Shown in pieces: positions 24,668 to 33,131 of a stretch of DNA of 64,000 nucleotides. The stretch spans positions 1,736,001 through 1,800,000 of the forward strand of contig NZ_CP041241.1 of NCBI RefSeq assembly GCF_013488225.1. Direction: 5' to 3'. Both the position numbers and the translations under genes were made by a program. Below the pieces are notes generated by a model that worked only from the letters and a program-made list of their open reading frames with translations, did no database searches and had not been told where the DNA came from. The stretch is from Sinorhizobium mexicanum. Lineage in GTDB: Bacteria; Pseudomonadota; Alphaproteobacteria; Rhizobiales; Rhizobiaceae. Position 1 is the first letter of the stretch. Each line of letters opens with the position of its first letter.

Positions 24668-25231
24668 ATGGCCCGCATCATCGATTTCTATTTCTTCGCG
24701 CTGAAGGTGACGATCGCGCTGCTGCTCGCCGGCATGGTCGTGCTTGTCTTCGGCAACGTCGTCCTGCGCTACGCCTTCAACCAGGGGATCACGGTTTCCG
24801 AGGAGCTGTCGCGGATGTTCTTCGTCTGGCTCACCTTTCTCGGCGCCGTCGTTGCCATGCGTGAGCATGGTCATCTTGGCGTCGACTCCCTCATCAAGCG
24901 CTTGCCGCCGTTTGCCGCAAAGGCGGCCGTGCTTTGCGGCCATGCGCTGATGCTCTATGCCACTTGGCTGGTGATCAGCGGCAGCTGGACGCAGACGCTG
25001 ATCAACCTCCATGTCGGCGCGCCGGCGACCGGCATCCCAATGGCCGTCTTCTATGGCGCCGGTCTCGCCTTCGGCATCCCTGCCTTCCTGATCCTCCTTT
25101 CCGACGCCTTCGCGATCGCGACCGGCCGCATCGACGTGACGACGGCCGATCTCGTGCGCGAGAGCGAGGATGAGGCAGCCCTCGGCGAGCTGCCCGAGCC
25201 CGTGCTCGGCCAGCTCTCGCCGAAGCATTGA
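24668..25231 (+). CDS. TRAP transporter small permease (DctQ family)
   Basis: This 187-aa membrane protein has four predicted transmembrane segments and the DctQ pattern: an N-terminal segment with LLLAGMVVLVFGNVVLRYAF, then GITVSEELSRMFFVWLTFLG with the conserved E(E)LSR, and AVAMREHGHLGVDSL. It pairs with the large permease (DctM) in secondary, sodium-driven uptake with a periplasmic binding protein. The DctM gene begins 10 bp after the stop. The rest of the operon concerns shikimate-type compounds, so these are likely substrates (inference). Confidence 0.92.
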   Translation: MARIIDFYFFALKVTIALLLAGMVVLVFGNVVLRYAFNQGITVSEELSRMFFVWLTFLGAVVAMREHGHLGVDSLIKRLPPFAAKAAVLCGHALMLYATWLVISGSWTQTLINLHVGAPATGIPMAVFYGAGLAFGIPAFLILLSDAFAIATGRIDVTTADLVRESEDEAALGELPEPVLGQLSPKH

Positions 25232-25241
25232 GGAGGCGGCG

Positions 25242-26522
25242 ATGACGGTCACCATCTTTCTTGGCGCGCTTCTCGGACCCATGGCACTCGGCGTACCGAT
25301 CGCCTTCGCCCTCATCCTGAGCGGCGTGGCGCTGATGCTCTACCTCGGGCTGTTCGACGCCCAGATCGTCGCCCAGAACGTCCTGAACGGCGCCGACAGC
25401 TTCCCGCTGATGGCGGTTCCCTTCTTCCTGCTCGCCGGCGAGGTCATGAACACCGGCGGCCTTTCCCGCCGCATCGTCGCGCTGGCAATGGCGATGGTCG
25501 GCCATATCCGCGGCGGCCTCGGCTTCGTCGCGATCTTCGCGGCCTGCATCCTTTCGAGCCTTTCGGGCTCGGCGGTCGCGGATGCGGCGGCGCTTGGCGC
25601 CCTCCTCCTGCCGATGATGCTGAAAAGCGGCCATGATCCGGCGCGCGCCGGCGGGCTGCTGGCGTCCGCCTCGATCATCGGGCCGATCATCCCGCCGTCG
25701 ATCGGCTTCATCCTTTACGGCGTGGTCGGCGGCGTGTCGATCACCAAGCTCTTCCTTGCCGGCATCTTCCCCGGGCTGATGATCGCCGCCGCGCTCTGCG
25801 TCACGTGGCTCATCGTTGCGCGCAAGGAGCAGTTCGAACTGCCGCCGAAAGAGAGCGGCGCCGTGCGCCTCAAGGCCTTCGTCGACAGTTTCTGGGCGCT
25901 CATGCTGCCGGTGATCATTATCGTCGGGCTGAAGTTCGGCGTCTTCACGCCGACGGAAGCGGGGGTGGTGGCGGCCGTCTACTCACTCTTCGTCTCGATG
26001 GTGATCTATCGCGAACTGCCGCCGTCGCAACTCTTCCACGTCTTCGTCGCGGCAGCGAAAATCACCGCCGTCGTCATGTTCCTGGTCGCCTGCGCGGCGG
26101 TCTCGGCCTGGTTGATCACCGTCGCCGACGTGCCCGGCGCGCTTGCCGCGCTCGTCGAGCCGCTCATGGACAACCAGACGGCGCTCCTCGTCGCCATCAT
26201 GGTTCTGATCGTCGTCGTCGGCACCGCCATGGACATGACGCCCACTATCCTGGTGATGACGCCGGTGCTCATGCCGATCATCAAGCAGGCCGGCATCGAC
26301 CCGGTCTATTTCGGTGTGCTCTTCATCATCAACAATTCGATCGGCCTCATCACTCCACCTGTCGGCACGGTCCTGAACGTCATCTGCGGCGTCTCGAAGC
26401 TGTCGATGGAAGACCTGATGAAGGGCGTCATGCCGTTCATGATCGCCGAACTGATCGTCCTTTTCCTGCTCGTCCTGTTTCCTCAACTGGTGACCGTCCC
26501 GGTCGCCTGGTTCGGGCACTGA
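25242..26522 (+). CDS. TRAP transporter large permease (DctM family)
   Basis: This 426-aa protein has 11-12 hydrophobic segments and DctM landmarks: GVPIAFALILSGVALML, FPLMAVPFFLLAGEVMNTGG, SGSAVADAAALGALLLPMM, SASIIGPIIPPSIGFILYG and NNSIGLITPPVGTVLNV. It forms the translocation unit with the DctQ protein encoded just upstream. The ATG at 25242 follows a GGAGGCGGCG ribosome site, and length is normal for the family. The binding-protein gene starts 64 bp downstream. Confidence 0.94.
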   Translation: MTVTIFLGALLGPMALGVPIAFALILSGVALMLYLGLFDAQIVAQNVLNGADSFPLMAVPFFLLAGEVMNTGGLSRRIVALAMAMVGHIRGGLGFVAIFAACILSSLSGSAVADAAALGALLLPMMLKSGHDPARAGGLLASASIIGPIIPPSIGFILYGVVGGVSITKLFLAGIFPGLMIAAALCVTWLIVARKEQFELPPKESGAVRLKAFVDSFWALMLPVIIIVGLKFGVFTPTEAGVVAAVYSLFVSMVIYRELPPSQLFHVFVAAAKITAVVMFLVACAAVSAWLITVADVPGALAALVEPLMDNQTALLVAIMVLIVVVGTAMDMTPTILVMTPVLMPIIKQAGIDPVYFGVLFIINNSIGLITPPVGTVLNVICGVSKLSMEDLMKGVMPFMIAELIVLFLLVLFPQLVTVPVAWFGH

Positions 26523-26586
26523 CGGGCTGGCTCTACTCATTGTCAACAAGGCCGGCCTGAACACCGGCCCAACCCGGGAGGAAAAC

Positions 26587-27603
26587 ATGTTGAACAGAAT
26601 GACGAAACTGGCACTGGGTCTGGCCCTGCCCCTGGCGCTGCTGGCGAGCGGACCGGCAGAGGCCGAGATCCGCGACCAGACGATCAAATTTGCCTCGGCG
26701 AACAACAAGGGCCACCCGCAGGTGACCGGCATGGAGAAGTTCGCCGAACTCGTCAACGAGAAGAGCGGCGGCAAGATCAATGTGAAGCTCTTCCCCGGCG
26801 GCACGCTCGGCGGCGACGTCCAGACCGTCTCGGCGCTGCAGGGCGGTGTGATCGAGATGACGGTGCTTAATGCCGGCATTCTCGCAAGCAACGCCAAGGA
26901 GTTCGGCGCCGTCGACCTGCCCTTCCTGTTCAACAGCGGCGAGGAGGCCGACAAGGTCATGGACGGGCCGTTTGGCACGGGCCTTATGGAGCGCCTGTCC
27001 GACACCGGCCTCGTCGGCCTCGCCTATTGGGAGCTCGGCTTCCGCAATCTCACCAACAACCGCCATCCGGTAACCAAGCTCGAGGACATCAAGGGGCTGA
27101 AGATCCGCACGATCCAGTCGCCGATCCCGGTCGAGCTCTTCAACTCCCTCGGCGCCAACGCCGTGCCGCTCCCCTACACAGAGCTCTACACCGCGCTCGA
27201 AACGGGAACCGTCGACGGTCAGGAAAACCCGGCCGCCAACATCCTCAATGCGAAGTTTTACGAGGTGCAGAAATACATGACGCTGACCCGCCACCAGTAC
27301 AACCCGCAGATCGTGCTGATCTCGAAGAAGTTCTGGGACGGCCTCAATGACGAGGAGAAGGCTGTCCTGAAGCAGGCGGCGGTCGAAGCACGCGACTTCC
27401 AGCGCAAGGTCTCGCGCGAGCAGGATGCCGGCGCACTCGAGGAAATCCGCAAGACCGGCATGGAGGTCAGCGAACTCAGCCCCGAGGAAACGCAGCGCCT
27501 GCGCGACGCCGTCAAGCCGATGATCGACAAGTTCAGTGCCGACATCGGCCAGGAGACGGTGCAGGCCCTCTTCAAGGAAATCGGCGCCGTGCGCGGCCAG
27601 TAA
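26587..27603 (+). CDS. TRAP transporter solute-binding protein (DctP family)
   Basis: This 338-aa periplasmic protein has a Sec signal (MTKLALGLALPLALLAS, cut near AEA). The mature part is a DctP fold: IKFASANNKGHPQVTGMEKF, INVKLFPGGTLGGD, GFRNLTNNRHPV, the conserved Arg in GLKIRTIQSPI, and ALETGTVDGQENPAANI. The conserved Arg binds a carboxylate in the family, so a carboxylic acid ligand such as quinate or shikimate is plausible. A GGGAGGAAAAC ribosome site precedes the start. A GC-rich hairpin follows the stop. Confidence 0.94.
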   Translation: MLNRMTKLALGLALPLALLASGPAEAEIRDQTIKFASANNKGHPQVTGMEKFAELVNEKSGGKINVKLFPGGTLGGDVQTVSALQGGVIEMTVLNAGILASNAKEFGAVDLPFLFNSGEEADKVMDGPFGTGLMERLSDTGLVGLAYWELGFRNLTNNRHPVTKLEDIKGLKIRTIQSPIPVELFNSLGANAVPLPYTELYTALETGTVDGQENPAANILNAKFYEVQKYMTLTRHQYNPQIVLISKKFWDGLNDEEKAVLKQAAVEARDFQRKVSREQDAGALEEIRKTGMEVSELSPEETQRLRDAVKPMIDKFSADIGQETVQALFKEIGAVRGQ

Positions 27604-27615
27604 CGGGAGAAAGCC

Positions 27616-27647
27616 GCCGGCCCGTCTGATGCAGAAGGCGGGCCGGC
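27616..27647 (+). other. Hairpin after the TRAP binding-protein gene
   Basis: GCCGGCCCG (27616-27624) pairs perfectly with CGGGCCGGC (27639-27647) across a 14-nt loop. No T-run follows, so it may be a partial terminator or an RNA-stabilising element that limits expression of the downstream catabolic genes relative to the binding protein. Confidence 0.5.
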
Positions 27648-27699
27648 TTCATGAGCGCCGCAACGTTGTCGGCGCGGAAAACACATGGAACGGGAAACC

Positions 27700-28560
27700 A
27701 TGACCGATACGCTCGTAAGATCCTTGAAGGCCGGCTTGATCGGCTCCGGCATCCAGGCCTCGCTGACACCGGCGATGCACATGGCGGAGGGCGTGGCGCA
27801 GGGGCTCCGCTACGAATACGAGCTGATCGATCTCAATGCGCTCGGCGCAACGGAAGATGACTTGCCGCGTCTCATCGCCGATGCCGAGCGGCGCGGCCTT
27901 GCTGGACTCAACATCACCCATCCCTGCAAACAGGCAATCATTTCCTTTCTCGATGAGCTCGCCCCCGACGCCCGGCGGCTCGGCGCGGTCAATACCGTCG
28001 TGCTCAAGGGCGGCCGGCGCTACGGCCACAATACAGACTGGTGGGGTTTCGCCGAAGGCTTCCGGCGCGGCCTGCCGGATGCGGACCTCGGCGCGGCCGT
28101 GCAGCTCGGCGCCGGCGGCGCGGGCGTGGCGACGGCCTACGCCGCCCTTTCGCTCGGCTTGCGGCGGCTTACCGTCTTCGACCGCGAGGCGGAGCGCGCG
28201 CAATCGCTTGCCGAGATGCTTTCGCCCATCTTTCCCAAGGCCGACATTGTGGCCGGCACGGATCTTGCCACCGCGATGCGGGACGCATCGGGTCTTATCC
28301 ACGCCACTCCGACCGGGATGACGAAATATCCGGGGCTGCCACTCGACCCTGAGCTCCTCGACGAACGGCACTGGGTCGCCGAGATCGTCTACTTCCCGCT
28401 GGAAACGGCGCTCCTGAAGGAGGCGCGTCGGCGCGGCTGCCGCACGCTCGACGGCGGCGGCATGGCCGTGTTCCAGGCAGTCGGCGCCTTTCGCCTGTTC
28501 ACTGGGCTCGAGCCGGATGCGGCACGGATGCTCATGCATTTTAGGTCGATGACTGGATGA
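27700..28560 (+). CDS. Shikimate/quinate dehydrogenase (AroE/YdiB family)
   Basis: This 286-aa NAD(P)-dependent enzyme interconverts shikimate and 3-dehydroshikimate, or quinate and 3-dehydroquinate. Family residues are visible: the substrate loop SLTPAMH, catalytic Lys77 in NITHPCKQ, Asp in HNTDWWGF, a nucleotide-binding GAGGAGVATAYA and DGGGMAVFQAVGAF at the end. In this operon (TRAP uptake upstream, 3-dehydroshikimate dehydratase downstream) a catabolic role is more likely than biosynthesis. The ATG at 27700 has a CGGGAAACC ribosome site; the in-frame ATG at 27685 is an alternative. Biosynthetic aroE would usually lie elsewhere in the genome. Confidence 0.92.
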   Translation: MTDTLVRSLKAGLIGSGIQASLTPAMHMAEGVAQGLRYEYELIDLNALGATEDDLPRLIADAERRGLAGLNITHPCKQAIISFLDELAPDARRLGAVNTVVLKGGRRYGHNTDWWGFAEGFRRGLPDADLGAAVQLGAGGAGVATAYAALSLGLRRLTVFDREAERAQSLAEMLSPIFPKADIVAGTDLATAMRDASGLIHATPTGMTKYPGLPLDPELLDERHWVAEIVYFPLETALLKEARRRGCRTLDGGGMAVFQAVGAFRLFTGLEPDAARMLMHFRSMTG

Positions 28561-28584
28561 CGATCTCATGGCTCAGCATGGCGG

Positions 28585-28762
28585 CACCCCCCTCTGCCCT
28601 GCCGGGCATCTCCCCCACAAGGGGGGAGATCAGGGATGCACCGACGGCACCACTGCCACCTCCCGCAGCGAGGCCGGCACGGTCGATGATAGAAAACGGG
28701 GAGCCCGCTGCTTGCCGATCTCCCCCCTTGTGGGGGAGATGCCCGGCAGGGCAGAGGGGGGT
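28585..28762. repeat. Inverted pair of RIME-like intergenic palindromes
   Basis: Two copies of the same ~45-bp element face each other: 28587-28632 (starts CCCCCTCTGCCCTGCC, then GGGCATCTCCCCCACAAGG) and 28717-28762 (the reverse complement). About 84 bp separate them. Each has internal pairing between GCCCTGCC/GGGC and CTCCCCC/GGGGGAG. This is the wording of the rhizobial intergenic mosaic elements (RIME); a related pair is at 61353-61637. The 255-bp gap 28561-28815 otherwise holds only the ribosome site of the next gene. Confidence 0.75.
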
Positions 28763-28815
28763 ACCAACACACGCAGTCCTGATTTTGGCCAACGCAATCT
28801 AGAAGCGAGGACAGG

Positions 28816-30708
28816 ATGATGAAGACCTCGATAGCCACCGTTTCTCTGAGCGGCGATCTCAAGGACAAGCTGCAGGCGATCGCCAAAGCCGGCTTCGACG
28901 GTGTGGAAATCTTCGAGAACGATTTCCTTGCCTTCGACGAAAGCCCGCGGGAAGTGGGTCGCATGGCGCGCGACTTCGGCCTCGATATCACCCTGTTCCA
29001 GCCGTTCCGGGATTTCGAGGGCATGCCGGAACCGCTTCGCACGCGAACCTTCGACCGTGCCGAACGCAAGTTCGACGTGATGCAGGAGCTTCGCACGGAT
29101 CTCGTGCTCGTCTGCTCTAACGTTTCGCCGGCGGCCCAAGGGGGCCTCGACCGTGCGGCGGCCGATTTCCGCGAGCTCGGCGAGCGGGCGGCGAAGCGGA
29201 ACCTCAGGGTCGGTTATGAGGCGCTGGCCTGGGGCCGCCACATCAACGATCATCGCGACGCCTGGGAGATCGTCCGGCGTGCCGATCACCCCAATGTCGG
29301 CCTCATCCTCGACAGTTTCCACACGCTTTCCCGCAAGATCGAAGTCAATTCGATCCGGTCGATCCCGAAGGAAAAAATCTTCATCATCCAGCTCGCAGAT
29401 GCGCCGCTTATCAACATGGACCTGCTCTACTGGAGCCGGCATTTCCGCAACATGCCCGGCGAAGGTGATCTTCCGGTCATCGACTTCATGCGCGCCGTCG
29501 CCGCGACCGGCTATGACGGCTATCTGTCGCTGGAAATTTTCAACGACCAGTTCCGCGGCGGCAATGCCGGGGCCATCGCGGTCGACGGCCGCCGCTCGCT
29601 GATCTATCTCGGCGACCAGGTCAAGCGCGCCGAACCGGACACAGCCTTGTCGGTACCTGCGATGCCGGCGCCTGCGGAGGTCAAGGGCGTCGCCTTCATC
29701 GAATTCGCCGCCGAGGAGGAACAGGCGGCCGAACTGGAGGTACTGGTCAGAACGCTCGGCTTCGAGAAGACGGCGAAGCACAAGAGCAAACGCGTCGCGC
29801 TTTATCGCCAGGGCGCAATCAATCTGGTCATCAATACGGAGCGCGAGGGGTTCGCCAACGCCTCCTACCTGGTCCACGGTACGTCGGCCTACGCCTTCGG
29901 GCTGATGGTCGGTGACGCCGCGGCGACGGTCGAGCGCGCAAAGGCGCTCGGCGCTGAACCCTTCGCACAGGCCGTCGGCCCCGGTGAGCTCTCGGTGCCG
30001 GCGATCCGTGGCGTTGGCGGCGGCATCATCTATTTCCTCGATGAAAAGTCCGAGCTCGCGCGCATCTGGGAGATCGAATTCGAGCCGGTGGCGGATGACC
30101 GATCAACGATGCCGGCCGGCCTGACCTCCGTCGACCACGTGGCCCAAACCGTCAGATATGAGGAAATGCTGACCTGGCTTCTCTTCTATGGCTCGTTGCT
30201 CGACGTGCATAAGACGCCGATGGTGGACATCATCGACCCGGCCGGACTGGTGCGCAGCCAGGTGGTGGAGAATGACGCAGGTTCCTTGCGTGTCACGCTG
30301 AACGGCGCCGAAAACCGCAACACGCTCGCCGGACACTTCATCGCCGAGACCTTCGGCTCCGGCGTCCAGCATCTCGCCTTTGCCACGGGCGATATCTTCG
30401 CTGCCGCCGAGGCCTTGCGGGCAAACGGCTTTCACGCGCTACCGATCTCGCCGAATTACTATGACGACATCGAAGCCCGCTTCGCCCTCGAGCCGGACCT
30501 GATCGAGCGCTTGAAGGAGGCCAATATTCTCTACGACCGCGACGAGCACGGGGAGTACTTCCAGCTCTACAGCCCGACCTATGGCGAGGGTTTCTTCTTC
30601 GAGATCGTGGAGCGACGCGGTTATCGTGGCTACGGCGCCGCCAATGCCATCTTCCGCATCGCCGCGCTCAAGAAACAGTTGCGGCCGGCGGGTCTGCCGA
30701 GAGATTAG
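28816..30708 (+). CDS. quiC: 3-dehydroshikimate dehydratase fused to HPPD-like domain
   Basis: This 630-aa protein joins a TIM-barrel 3-dehydroshikimate dehydratase (about 1-270) to a two-part vicinal-oxygen-chelate domain resembling 4-hydroxyphenylpyruvate dioxygenase (about 290-620). The dehydratase metal ligands appear as Glu135 (GYEALAWG), Asp166 (LILDSFHT), Gln192 (IIQLADAP) and Glu240 (LSLEIFND). The rear part keeps HPPD-like metal positions (VDHVAQTV, GVQHLAFAT, GFFFEIVER). Such QuiC-type fusions convert 3-dehydroshikimate to protocatechuate; the activity of the rear domain is less clear. It ends the quinate/shikimate operon. An AGGACAGG ribosome site precedes the start; the next ATG (28819) is also possible. 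Confidence 0.92.
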   Translation: MMKTSIATVSLSGDLKDKLQAIAKAGFDGVEIFENDFLAFDESPREVGRMARDFGLDITLFQPFRDFEGMPEPLRTRTFDRAERKFDVMQELRTDLVLVCSNVSPAAQGGLDRAAADFRELGERAAKRNLRVGYEALAWGRHINDHRDAWEIVRRADHPNVGLILDSFHTLSRKIEVNSIRSIPKEKIFIIQLADAPLINMDLLYWSRHFRNMPGEGDLPVIDFMRAVAATGYDGYLSLEIFNDQFRGGNAGAIAVDGRRSLIYLGDQVKRAEPDTALSVPAMPAPAEVKGVAFIEFAAEEEQAAELEVLVRTLGFEKTAKHKSKRVALYRQGAINLVINTEREGFANASYLVHGTSAYAFGLMVGDAAATVERAKALGAEPFAQAVGPGELSVPAIRGVGGGIIYFLDEKSELARIWEIEFEPVADDRSTMPAGLTSVDHVAQTVRYEEMLTWLLFYGSLLDVHKTPMVDIIDPAGLVRSQVVENDAGSLRVTLNGAENRNTLAGHFIAETFGSGVQHLAFATGDIFAAAEALRANGFHALPISPNYYDDIEARFALEPDLIERLKEANILYDRDEHGEYFQLYSPTYGEGFFFEIVERRGYRGYGAANAIFRIAALKKQLRPAGLPRD

Positions 30709-30728
30709 GACCAGAGCAGCGTACTGCT

Positions 30729-31502
30729 TTACTGCGAAGAACCGCCCGCCTTGGCCGCAAGGATGTTCGCCAGATCCATCGGGAACGGAAAGATGATCGT
30801 TGAGCTCTTTTCGGCGGCGATCACGTTCAGAGTGCTGAGATAGCGCAATTGCATGGCCTGCGGCTGCCGGGCGAGAATTTCCGCCGCTTCGAGCAGTTTC
30901 GCCGCCGCCTGGTGTTCGCCCTCGGCGTTGATGACCTTGGCCCGCCGTTCGCGTTCTGCTTCCGCCTGGCGTGCGATTGCCCGTATCATCGATTCATTGA
31001 TGTCGACATGCTTGATCTCGACGGTCGCGACCTTGATGCCCCAGGCGTCCGTCTGGACGTCCAGTATCTTCTGGATATCGTCGTTGAGCTTGTCGCGCTC
31101 GGCCAGCATCTCGTCGAGGTCGTGCTTGCCGAGCACGGAGCGCAGCGTCGTCTGGGCGAGCTGGCTCGTCGCCGCCATGAAGTCCTCGACCTGGATCGTC
31201 GATTTTTCCGCGTCGATCACGCGGAAATAAATGACCGCGCTGACGCGGACCGAAACGTTGTCATGGGAGATGACATCCTGGCTCGGCACATCGAGCACCC
31301 GCGTCCTCAGATCAACCCTCACCATCTGCTGGACATAGGGAACGAGCAGGATCAGCCCCGGCCCCTTCACCCCGGTGAACCGGCCCAGTGTGAAGATGAC
31401 GCCGCGTTCGTATTCGCGCAGGATCCTGATCGCGTAGGCAATGACGATGAGCAGTACCACAAGCGCCGCGATGAACGGGGCGAGACTTCCGACTATGTCC
31501 AT
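30729..31502 (-). CDS. Slipin (stomatin/prohibitin-like SPFH protein)
   Basis: This 257-aa protein has an N-terminal membrane anchor ([17 protein letters not shown]) followed by an SPFH domain ([53 protein letters not shown]) and a coiled, Ala/Glu-rich tail ([19 protein letters not shown]). It is the partner of the NfeD-like protease, whose stop-proximal gene lies 32 bp upstream on the same strand; slipin/NfeD pairs are a widespread conserved operon implicated in membrane quality control. Length is typical. Confidence 0.93.
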   Translation of the reverse strand: MDIVGSLAPFIAALVVLLIVIAYAIRILREYERGVIFTLGRFTGVKGPGLILLVPYVQQMVRVDLRTRVLDVPSQDVISHDNVSVRVSAVIYFRVIDAEKSTIQVEDFMAATSQLAQTTLRSVLGKHDLDEMLAERDKLNDDIQKILDVQTDAWGIKVATVEIKHVDINESMIRAIARQAEAERERRAKVINAEGEHQAAAKLLEAAEILARQPQAMQLRYLSTLNVIAAEKSSTIIFPFPMDLANILAAKAGGSSQ

Positions 31503-31534
31503 GACCTTCTCCCTGCCGCTTTCCTGAAATCGCC

Positions 31535-32902
31535 CTAGGTTTGCGCCGCGCTGCGCGCGACTTTCAGCGTCAATCCGTTGCGGTCTATGACCGTCACGTC
31601 TTCCCCGACTGCGAGCGACTCGCCGCTGACCGCCTTCCAGCGTTCGCCGCGGGCGATGACGTAGCCCGTGCCGCCCGTCCAGCTATCGACGGTGCCGGAA
31701 ATGCCGATCATCTGCTCCCCACCGGTGACAACCTTGTGCCGGCGCGAGATGTAGGCAAGCCGGGCAACGAGAGCGCTGAAGGCGAGGCTTGCGATGGCGA
31801 CGCCGCCGAGGACCGGCCAGGAGACCTGCAGGCCCGGTACGTCCGTGTCGAACAGTATGGCGGCGCCCAGCACCAGCGCGACCCCGCCGCCGAGCCCAAG
31901 CGCCCCGAACGACGGCGCATGGGCCTCGGCCACCAGCAGCCCCACGCCAAGGATGATCAGTCCGATGCCGGCATAACTCACCGGCAGCACCGCGAGTGCG
32001 TAGAGCCCGAGCAGAAGGCTTATGCCGCCGATCGTGCCGGGCAGCACCGTTCCGGGTGTCAGAAATTCGAAGATCAATCCATAGATGCCGACGATCATCA
32101 GAAGCAGGGCGACATTCGGATCGGTGATCACGGACAGGAGGCGGGTTCGCCAATCGGGCAGAGCCTCCTCGACGGCGAGCCCCGCCGTGTCGAGGCGGAT
32201 GTCCGCCTGGCCGACACGAACCGTGCGGCCATGCGCCTGCTTCAGCAGGTCCTCGATGTTGACGGCGGTGAAATCAACGACCTTCTCGCGGACGGCTGCC
32301 GTCGACGAGAGGCTTGCAGCCTCGCGCACGGCGCGCTCACCCCAATCGGCGTTGCGGTTGCGCAGTTCGGCGAGCCCGCGGATATAAGCGACCGCATCGT
32401 TGATCATCTTCGCTTCACCAGCATTGGCCGGCTGCTTTGCGCCACTCTGCTTGTGAGCCTCGCCCGGACCGCCCTTGTCGCCCTCGTCGCCGCCGCCGAA
32501 CAGACCGCCGCCGATTGCGATCGGTGTCGCGGCACCCAGATTGGTACCCGGGGCCATCGCCGCGACATGGCTGGCGTAGAGAATATAGGTACCGGCGCTC
32601 GCCGCCCTCGCTCCGCTCGGCGCCACGAAACTGGCAACCGGCACGGACGAATCGAGAATGGCGCGGATGATGTCGCGCATCGACGTGTCGAGCCCGCCGG
32701 GCGTGTCCATCTGCAATATGACGAGGGAGACGCCACGCGCATCAGCCCGTTCAAGGCCGCGCGTCACATATTCCGCAGTCGCCGGGCTGATCGCGCCGTT
32801 CACATGCAAGACCATCGCCAGGCGCTCGGCGCCGGATGCCGACGGGGCAGGAAACGCGAACGCCGGTATCAATACCATGAGCAGGATCAGGATTCGGGAC
32901 AT
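31535..32902 (-). CDS. NfeD-family membrane serine protease (ClpP-like + NfeD)
   Basis: This 455-aa protein has a signal peptide ([21 protein letters not shown]), a ClpP-like protease domain (about 30-235) and then four membrane segments and a C-terminal OB-fold NfeD domain (about 370-455). In the protease part, [31 protein letters not shown] with the catalytic Ser, and [16 protein letters not shown] with the likely catalytic Lys match the archaeal STOPP/1510-N enzyme that cleaves stomatin homologs. It is encoded just upstream of the slipin gene. The Met at 32902 starts the signal peptide and has a GCGGA site; the open frame further upstream is not similar to anything. Confidence 0.92.
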   Translation of the reverse strand: MSRILILLMVLIPAFAFPAPSASGAERLAMVLHVNGAISPATAEYVTRGLERADARGVSLVILQMDTPGGLDTSMRDIIRAILDSSVPVASFVAPSGARAASAGTYILYASHVAAMAPGTNLGAATPIAIGGGLFGGGDEGDKGGPGEAHKQSGAKQPANAGEAKMINDAVAYIRGLAELRNRNADWGERAVREAASLSSTAAVREKVVDFTAVNIEDLLKQAHGRTVRVGQADIRLDTAGLAVEEALPDWRTRLLSVITDPNVALLLMIVGIYGLIFEFLTPGTVLPGTIGGISLLLGLYALAVLPVSYAGIGLIILGVGLLVAEAHAPSFGALGLGGGVALVLGAAILFDTDVPGLQVSWPVLGGVAIASLAFSALVARLAYISRRHKVVTGGEQMIGISGTVDSWTGGTGYVIARGERWKAVSGESLAVGEDVTVIDRNGLTLKVARSAAQT

Positions 32903-33131
32903 TCGCCGCCACAACCTCTGAGTTCCTTCGGACCGCGATGATTTTTTTGCGCCGAAGCGATCCAAATGCTTAAATTTGATCGCCCTCTAATATAGGCCAG
33001 AACTGCCGAAAGGGTAAGGCGTTCCGCAACCTGCCGTGGAAGTCGCGCCGCAGCGTTCGCCCGATGCCGCTGGCTCACAGCGGCGGCCGCGCAGGCGTCC
33101 GATCGCCTCCGGCCGTCGCCAAAGCGTCGTC

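Noticed and set aside
28585..28762. CRISPR-like repeats
   Set aside because: There are only two inverted copies with no regular spacers; this is a dispersed palindromic element.
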